Positions 58,105 to 64,000 of a DNA stretch of 64,000 nucleotides are shown in pieces (position 1 is the stretch's first letter; each line of letters begins with the position of its first letter). Made by a program: the position numbers and the translations under genes. The notes beneath the pieces are model-generated. The model saw only the letters and a list, made by a program, of their open reading frames with translations, ran no database searches and was not told the DNA's origin. This DNA is from Megaustenia siamemsis (taxonomy: Eukaryota; Mollusca; Gastropoda; Stylommatophora; Ariophantidae). The stretch lies in contig JAVIAB010000024.1 of the NCBI GenBank assembly GCA_032433765.1, forward strand, positions 9,283,821 through 9,347,820, written 5' to 3'.

Positions 58105-58855
58105 ACAGTCCTATTCGCTAACTGGGAAAATGAGTTACAAGTAATTATAGAGAATGTAGTGAAGAAAGCAAAAATAAAAATCTCAACCTTAAAGGCAATA
58201 GGAAAGAAGTAATGATAACAATAATGGAAACGATATTACCGCAATGTAAAGACAAGTGGAGCAATATTTTTTTTTTCGTTCGCCAACTTTAATCTCTGAC
58301 GAAGTCCCTAGAGACTAGGAACTGAATGTTGCATGTTAGTCCGTTTGTCCTTGGCAGCCGTGTGCATATGGCTCCCTCGCCGCACAGGCAGATAACTCCG
58401 TCTTCGGAGGTACTCATATTTTTCCGTCCATGAGTAATTGACGTTTCAAGCCGGGCCTAGCTGCTGAGACCAGGGGTGGTTGCCGCAGAGAGAAATCATA
58501 AATAAAAGCACAAACTGGTGCAGCTGGGATTTGAACCCACAACCTCTCTGTCTGGAGGCCGGCGTCTTGCCTCGAGACCAACCAGTCCCCACTCTCAATT
58601 TGATATGTGTAAATAGATAAATCAGAGCAATATTAAAACAAGTAAATAAATTCAAATATCTGGCAACAATGGTAACCTCAGATGGTGGATGTACAAAAAA
58701 GGTGAGATGCAGAACATCTCAAGCAAAAGCAGCTTTCCAAAATAAATGTGGAAGATACTGTGAAATCCATTTTTGACAAAAGAAACAAGACAAACATTTA
58801 TTAAATGTTTTGTAGAGCCAGTATTAACATATGGCTAATAATCATGGATAATGGA
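58105..58855 (+). mobile_element. LINE-C copy split by SINE-4b
   Basis: DTVLFANWENELQVIIENVV follows the YADD position (58105-58268). Sequence resumes at 58635 with KFKYLATMVTSDGGCTKKVR, then stops. Truncated near 58855 by GAAT-rich simple sequence. Confidence 0.8.
58269..58624 (-). mobile_element. SINE-4b (tRNA-derived), different head
   Basis: Target duplication GAGCAATATT at 58259-58268 and 58625-58634. The minus-strand head carries the B box GGTTCAAATCC near 58530. The distal body (CTCTGACGAAGTCCC and CAGGCAGATAACTCC) is shared with SINE-4a, whose head is a different tRNA-like sequence. Confidence 0.82.
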
Positions 58856-58857
58856 AT

Positions 58858-58972
58858 TAATAAGTTAATGAAATACGAATACACTAATGAATAGATGAAT
58901 AAATGAAAAAATAAATTAGTGAATGAATGAATACATGAATGAATAAATGAATGAATGAATGAAAGTAAAGAA
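58858..58972. repeat. GAAT/AATA low-complexity tract
   Basis: Imperfect tetranucleotide words. Confidence 0.8.
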
Positions 58973-59224
58973 AGAAAAATAAACCCTGAAAATCCGTGAG
59001 TACGAAACTTATTTAATGGCGGTCCACAGTAAATGCCAGTTAGAGAACCGCTGCTACAGATATGAATAAATATAGCATCCACTCTGTTGTATAACTTTGT
59101 TAACATCAAATGTGAATTGTCCGCATCAGGCGTGGCAGTAGTTGAAGAAACCTGAAGTGGCAGAGTGGAGACTACACCAAAAACGACACTAGTAAAATTA
59201 CTTCCATATTTCTTTGGATGCTAA

Positions 59225-59555
59225 AAATGTTCATTTTCCTGGACAGCTAAAAAGACCAATGAGGAAATTCTCAAAGAGGCCAATACAAAAAAAGGAGCTC
59301 CTAAAAAACATCAGAAGGAAACAATCAACATTTTCGAGTATATCATGAGAAGAGGAAAGTTGGAATACTTGGTTACAACAGGCAACATACAAGGAAAGAG
59401 AGATCGCGGACGAGAAAGAGAGAAAATACTGGATAGCTTGGTGTCATGGCATGGAAAACAGTCAACAACAGAACAGATACGATGCGCTGTAGATAGAAGA
59501 TTGTGGAAGGATATCCATACCGCCTACGCCAACCGTTATGGCACGTGATGATGAT
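59225..59555 (+). mobile_element. LINE-B copy, 3' part
   Basis: Reads WTAKKTNEEILKEANTKK in a broken frame, then RRGKLEYLVTTGNIQGKRDR and LVSWHGKQSTTEQIRCAVDR, ending AYANRYGT and ATGATGATGG. Confidence 0.85.
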
Positions 59556-59629
59556 GGTTTCTTTGGATAATCACAGCAGGTTACAACAGAAGAAGTTAAA
59601 CTAAAAAATTCAAAGGTTTCAAGCCTCGC

Positions 59630-59905
59630 TAGATGTATGGGGAATGGGGATGTTAATGACCATATATGTCATTACGACCATGGCACAGTTTTAGATAAGG
59701 TGGTCGGTATCACGCCAAGCCAACTTGACTTTCAAGAGAAATCTATGGTACCCAAATATAGCGGCCGGGTGATCCGTAGGCGTTGTCGGTCATATATAAA
59801 ATAAAAAAATAAATAAAAAAAAAAAATTTCGTTATTTCAAGGATTCAAATCTGGACTTTTCTAATCAGGAACCGTGCGCACTAACCACTGAGCCAGACAG
59901 ACTCC
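59630..59905 (-). mobile_element. SINE-1-related body with another tRNA head
   Basis: The body shows TTAATGACCATA, AAGGTGGTCGGTATCACGCC and GGTACCC positions of SINE-1. The minus-strand head is GGCTCAGTGGTTAGTGCGC with B box GATTTGAATCC, unlike the SINE-1 head. Confidence 0.65.
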
Positions 59906-59936
59906 ACACAATTTAGATGATCGACGTATATTTACG

Positions 59937-59988
59937 ATTAACTCTTTCAGTACGAAAGCTTTTCATCAATGTAACGGAAGAGATTGTC
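59937..59988 (-). mobile_element. MITE end fragment
   Basis: TTAACTCTTTCAGTACG at the left edge; truncated on the right by LINE-A. Confidence 0.65.
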
Positions 59989-60380
59989 ATTAGACAAGAA
60001 AACAGAACAGAGAATTGAAGCCTTTGAAATGTGGATATATAGAAGAATATGTAGAATTGGATGGAAGGAAATGACAACAAACGAGGAAGTCTTAAAACAA
60101 CTAAAAATGAAAAGAGAACTACTAAACACAATTCAAAGAAGACAAATGCGATTTTTGGGCCATTGTTAAAAGACACAGCAGCCTACTAAAAGTAATTCTG
60201 GAGGGGAAAGTACAAGGTAAAAGAGGCAGAGGTAGACCAAGATTAACAATGACGAGTAACATCACAAGATGAACAGATTAGCCTATGACAACCTGCACCA
60301 TCAATGCAAGAGACAGAGCAAAATGGCGCTCCATGGTAGCCAACCATCGTTGCGGAGACGGCACTCGATGATGATGAACG
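59989..60380 (+). mobile_element. LINE-A 3' fragment
   Basis: LDKKTEQRIEAFEMWIYRRI through MRFLGH and VANHRCGDGTR, then GATGATGAA. Frameshift near 60165. Confidence 0.85.
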
Positions 60381-60454
60381 GAAGTGAATTCAGAGACAAC
60401 ATTGTTTCATGATTTTAAGAATTAAACTACATATTTATAGTTATCTAACATATT

Positions 60455-61092
60455 ATCAGCATCATGTGCCATACTGGTTGTCGTAGGTGATCATGTCCCT
60501 CCACAATCTTATATCTACAGTGCATCGTATCTGTTCTGTTGTTGACTGTTTTCCATGCCATGACACCAAGCTATCCAGTATTTTCTCTCTTTGTCGTCCG
60601 CGATCTCTCTGTCCTTTTATTTTGCCAGTTGTAACCAAGTATTCCAACTTTCCTCTTCTCATGATGTGCCCGAAAAATGTTGATTGCTTCTTTATGATGT
60701 TTTTTTAAGAGCTCCCTTTTTGTGTTGGCCTCTTTGAGAACTTCCTCATTGGTCTTTTTAGCTGTCCAGGGAACTTTCAATATTATTCTGAGAAATCCCA
60801 TCTCTGTGGCCTCTAATCGTCTTTTCATTTGTGTGTCTACTGTCCTTGATTCGCTTCCATAGGTCAGAATTGGTTCTATATAGTACCGATGAACTCTCTT
60901 TCTCATTTTTATTGACATAGATTTCTTGTATAAGATATTTTTCATTTTCTGAGATGCTATTTTGGCCTGAGCTATTCTGCTTTTTATTTCTGTGGTGCAT
61001 CTCCCATCTGATGTAATTATTGTGCCCAAGTATTTGAAACGTTGTACTTGTTTCAGATTTGTTTCGTTTATTTTTAAGCTGCATGATGGTGA
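60455..61092 (-). mobile_element. LINE-B copy, best preserved C-terminus
   Basis: Minus frame 60571-61221 reads LKQVQRFKYLGTIITSDGRC, RVHRYYIEPILTYGSESRTV, EATEMGFLRIILKVPWTAKK and on to KRKVGILGYNWQNKR; a frameshift then leads into 60462-60662 (LVSWHGKQSTTEQIRCTVDI). Catalytic YADD region absent. Confidence 0.87.
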
Positions 61093-61109
61093 TGATTGTT
61101 TATATATAT

Positions 61110-61312
61110 ATAACATATTATATATGTTTAGATAATTGAACAAGGTATTAGATTTCACCAATATCAAGATGATACAAAACATGCAAAAAAATATGGTTTG
61201 ATGACGCTTCACACTAATCAAATTGAAAGTGACGCACTATGCGTCGAAACGCGCACGGTCGAAATCGGCATGGCACACAGTGCGTCTAAACGTACAGAAG
61301 CAGTTCAAATTG
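61110..61312 (-). mobile_element. MITE fragment
   Basis: Reverse-complement interior of the TTAA MITE family (GTTTGATGACGCTTCACACT and CGTCTAAACGTAC words); both ends lost. Confidence 0.75.
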
Positions 61313-61348
61313 GAACAATACATAATTAAGTCCAGAAACAAAATTTGT

Positions 61349-61672
61349 TGGGGGCCTCGGGTAGCCTAGTTGGGAAACCCACCCGACTGGACTACCGACA
61401 TTCGGACAATCCGTGTTCGATTCTCGCTGGGAGCAGTGTGAATTGTACCCGTTGTTGGAAAAAAAAATACCCCCACGGTCGACCCAGCCGTTGGCAAAAA
61501 TGGATACCATGGTATTACCCTGGGAAGGTGAAGAATGTCGCCTCACATCGTGGGTTTCGATGCTTGAAGCGGCACTATCCAGGAATCACCGAACATTCCT
61601 GCATAGGCGTCAGAGTACTTATTGGTGAAAACTCGCGTGCTATGACGCCGGTTCAAGTCTCGTACTTTACCA
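61349..61672 (+). mobile_element. SINE-2c, full length
   Basis: tRNA-like head with A box TAGCCTAGTTGG and B box TGTTCGATTCT, then the SINE-2 body to CAAGTCTCGTACTTTACC. Confidence 0.82.
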
Positions 61673-61866
61673 AGCGTTCGGCTTCTCGTGGCAAGCTGCA
61701 GTGCCATGGAGTACGGGTTCGATCCTGCTTCGGACCATATATTGTTCTATGTTTTTTTCTGTTGTTGTTTATTTGTCATTTTTTCCGAGTGCTAACACAT
61801 ACCCTTTCCTTTCCTTCTATTATTCCCTATTATCGCCTCGGAAGTTTCCCTATTTAATAATATTTA
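61673..61866 (+). mobile_element. SINE-3, copy 1
   Basis: Starts near AAGCGTTCGGCTTCTCGTGG, B box GGTTCGATCCT, ends TATTATTTGTCTCC. Directly abuts SINE-2c on its left and LINE-A on its right. Confidence 0.72.
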
Positions 61867-61869
61867 TTG

Positions 61870-62990
61870 ATTATTATTTGTCTCCAGTATATAACAATTG
61901 GAAGCTACTATTCGTGCAGTTTCGTCCAATAAATGTTTGTCTGCAACACAAGTATTCATCCCTACTGGGAGATACTTGCATTAATAGGAAAGTACAGAAA
62001 TACATGCAATCTATACTGGGAGCAAACAGCAATAATAAAATATAACAAAGAGTTCTCTACACCCATTGATATAAAAAGAGGAGTAAGACAAGGATGCATC
62101 CTATCACCAAGCTTGTTCAATCTATACACTGAGCAAATCTTTAAAAACATCATAGAGATGCCAGGCCTACAAATTAATGGAAAGATAATCATAACCTAAG
62201 ATATGCTGACGATACTGTACTACTAGCAGAAAATCCTAAAGACCTACAACAATTACTTAATGAAATAAACACGACAAGCAAAAAATATGGACTAGATATG
62301 AATATCAAAAAGACTAAAACTATGATCATAAACAAAGAAAATACTCAAAACCCACAAGTGGATATCAAAATTGAAGGAATAGACCTTGAGACAGTTCAGA
62401 ACTATAACTACCTTGGACATACTATAACCAGTGATGGAAAATGTACAACTGAAATAAACAAAAGAATAGGAATGGCAAAAAGTAATTTTAATGTCATGAA
62501 GGACATACTAACATCAAAACAAATAACACCAGAGCTAAAACTAAGAATAGCAAAATGTTACATCTTCTCAATATTCCTATATGGTGCTGAAACATGGACA
62601 TTAGATAAGAAAACAGAACAGAGAATTGAAGCCTTTGAAATGTGGATATATAGAAGAATAGGTAGAATTGGATGGAAGGAAAGAAAACAAATGACAAAGT
62701 CTTAAAACAACTAAAAATGAAAAGAGAACTTCTGAACACAATTAGAACAAGACAAATGCGATTCTTAGGCCATGTTAAAAGACACAACAGCCTACTGAAA
62801 GTGATCCTGGAGGGGAAAATACAAGGTAAAAGAGGCAGAGGCAGACCAAGATTAACATGGACGAATAACATCAAAAGATGGACAAACCAACCGATGACAA
62901 CCTGCACCATCAAAGCAAGAGATAGAGCAAAATGGCGCTCCATGGTAGCCAACCTTCGTTGCGGAGACGGCACTCAATGATGAATGATGA
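61870..62990 (+). mobile_element. LINE-A copy, best preserved reverse transcriptase
   Basis: In order: YWEQTAIIKY, TPIDIKRGVRQGCILSPSLF, a frameshift near 62199, YADDTVLLAENPKDLQQLLN (catalytic YADD box, about 62205), then the open part 62298-62705 with YNYLGHTITSDGKCTTEINK and YGAETWTLDKKTEQRIEAFE, a second frameshift near 62690, and 62672-62980 ending VANLRCGDGTQ. Two or more frameshifts and the absent endonuclease make it inactive. Confidence 0.9.
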
Positions 62991-63103
62991 CAGAAATACA
63001 ATTTTTTCCCGAGCTGTGATCGTAACCCTATGCTATAGTCATGGGAACGCCTTCGTGTAAGACACTGCTCACAATAGCTAATTTTTTAATTAGCTGAGTG
63101 GCT

Positions 63104-63325
63104 GTGTACCAAGCTTTCGGCTTCTCGTGGCAATGCGCAGTACCATGGAGTACGGGTTTGATGCTGCTACGGACCATATATCGTTCTTTGTTTTTTTCTG
63201 TTGTTGTTTATTTGTCATTTTTTTCCGAGTGCTAACACATACCCTTTCCTTCTATTATTCCCTATTATCGCCTCGGAAGTTTCCCTATTTAAAAATATTT
63301 ATTGATAATTATTTGTCTCCTCGTA
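63104..63325 (+). mobile_element. SINE-3, copy 2
   Basis: GTACCAAGCTTTCGGCTTCT to TAATTATTTGTCTCC, in direct orientation with copy 1, 1.4 kb apart. Micro-exon 20 follows 50 bases later. Confidence 0.72.
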
Positions 63326-63374
63326 CATTACCTTTATGTACATAATTTGTAAACTAAATCTCATATTTGTACAG

Positions 63375-63395
63375 GTATTTCAACATGCACTAAGT
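63375..63395 (+). CDS. Micro-exon 20 (21 nt)
   Basis: Acceptor aaatctcatatttgtacag, donor gtaagta. Phase-0 translation is VFQHALS. Offset 1 has a TAA. It is the last exon before the window edge, and its strong donor shows that the gene goes on. Confidence 0.65.
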
Positions 63396-63547
63396 GTAAG
63401 TAATTTGATCACTAGCTGTTAACGTGAATAAGGAATAATTCAACTTGAGTGTGCAGTCGATGAAACACAACGTTTATATGCTTGAATAAAGAATGTAAAA
63501 TAAAGAAACATGAAAAGAAACACTGAACATAGTTATATCAGTCAACA

Positions 63548-64000
63548 TCATCAAGTACCATACTTGCTGGCGTAGATGATCATGTCCCTCCACAACTTTC
63601 AATCTCGACCGTTATTTAACCTTTCTGTTGTTGACCTTCTACCAAACGATTCTCTTAAGCTGTCTGTTGTCTTTTCTCTCTGCTTCTTCTATCTCTTCGT
63701 CCCTTAACTTTCCATGTTGTTACAATAAATGTTGTTCAAATTGTTCCTTTCTCATTGCATGCTCAGAATGATGAATGTTTCTTCATAATATTGGATGTTA
63801 GGCCTTTTTATTTTGCTTTGGCCTCTTCCATAAAGTTTTCATTACTCTTCTTAGCTGTCCAAGCTCAACATTCTTCTGTAAAACCATATTTCTTCAGCCT
63901 CCAGTGATTTTCTTGTCTGATGTCCTATTGTCCACAATTCACATCATTATGTTAAGACTAGCTCTACAAGTTATATCAATAGGAAGGCAGAAGAATACAC
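63548..64000 (-). mobile_element. LINE-C copy running out of the window
   Basis: CATCATCAAGTACCATACTT end followed by the LINE-C tail; degraded, no open frame. Confidence 0.78.

Larger units (their letters stand above)
1196..63395 (+). other. Candidate micro-exon gene, internal part (19 tiny exons)
   Basis: Nineteen short intervals on the plus strand (listed separately) each have an AG acceptor, mostly after a pyrimidine-rich tract, and a GT donor that is GTAAGT in 13 cases and GTAAGA, GTACGT, GTATGT or GTATGC in the rest. Lengths are 9, 18, 21, 30 or 36 bases, always divisible by three. Read in phase 0 none contains a stop; offset 1 meets stops in seven exons and offset 2 in three, so a single phase-0 frame is the only one open throughout. 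The encoded peptide has about 149 residues, with an aliphatic or aromatic residue opening most exons. Symmetric micro-exons are the hallmark of the micro-exon genes known from schistosomes, but I recognise no family and no homology. No start codon, signal peptide, terminal exon or poly(A) site is visible, so both ends lie outside. Transcription is not shown; the call rests on splice-site quality and frame consistency. Confidence 0.68.

Noticed and set aside
61701..62045. 114-codon plus-strand frame spanning a SINE and LINE junction
   Set aside because: It crosses SINE-3 into LINE-A and is not the LINE's own frame.

Overview
The window looks like intronic DNA of an animal. I see no bacterial operons and no long host reading frames. 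It is AT-rich, packed with degraded non-LTR retrotransposons (several families), tRNA-derived SINEs, TTAA-flanked MITEs, Penelope-like remnants and an unusual number of long minisatellite arrays. The element repertoire would suit a lophotrochozoan, perhaps a mollusc. That placement is inference, and a flatworm or another invertebrate cannot be excluded from the sequence alone.

The main result is a chain of very short plus-strand exons running across the whole window, from 1196 to 63395. I find 19 intervals of 9 to 36 bases, each preceded by a mostly pyrimidine-rich AG acceptor and followed by a strong donor (mostly GTAAGT). Every one is a multiple of three. All are open in phase 0 (about 149 codons together), whereas each of the other two phases is closed by stops in several exons. 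Introns run from about 0.7 to 7.9 kb. No first or last exon is visible, so the gene continues beyond both ends. This resembles the architecture of micro-exon genes described in schistosomes, but I recognise no protein family. Two exons (21794-21811 and 24489-24506) are copies produced by a segmental duplication of roughly 0.4 kb.

Layout: 0-5 kb, LINE fragments, CA-rich DNA and a SINE inside a MITE inside a LINE; 5-9 kb, 43-bp array and SINEs; 9-11 kb, LINE and MITE; 11.6-13.7 kb, 52-bp array split by an apparently intact mariner-superfamily transposon (12276-13685, 351-aa transposase); 13.7-15.3 kb, 18-bp array and Penelope-like remnant; 16-18 kb, 66-bp and 19-bp arrays; 19-26 kb, LINEs, SINEs, duplicated segment, 22-bp array and a LINE 5' half with endonuclease; 27.7-34.2 kb, tetranucleotide, 51-bp, 27-bp, pentanucleotide and 33-bp arrays; 35.8-39.7 kb, 32-bp and 33-bp arrays; 41-47 kb, RNase H-like LINE remnant, 22-bp and 29-bp arrays; 49.5-51.1 kb, 48-bp array; 52-64 kb, mainly LINE and SINE copies, a palindrome and small arrays.

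Apart from the micro-exons and the transposase, nearly all open reading frames are retrotransposon fragments or by-products of tandem repeats whose unit is divisible by three. Splice sites, repeat units and target-site duplications were read by eye; copy numbers are approximate.
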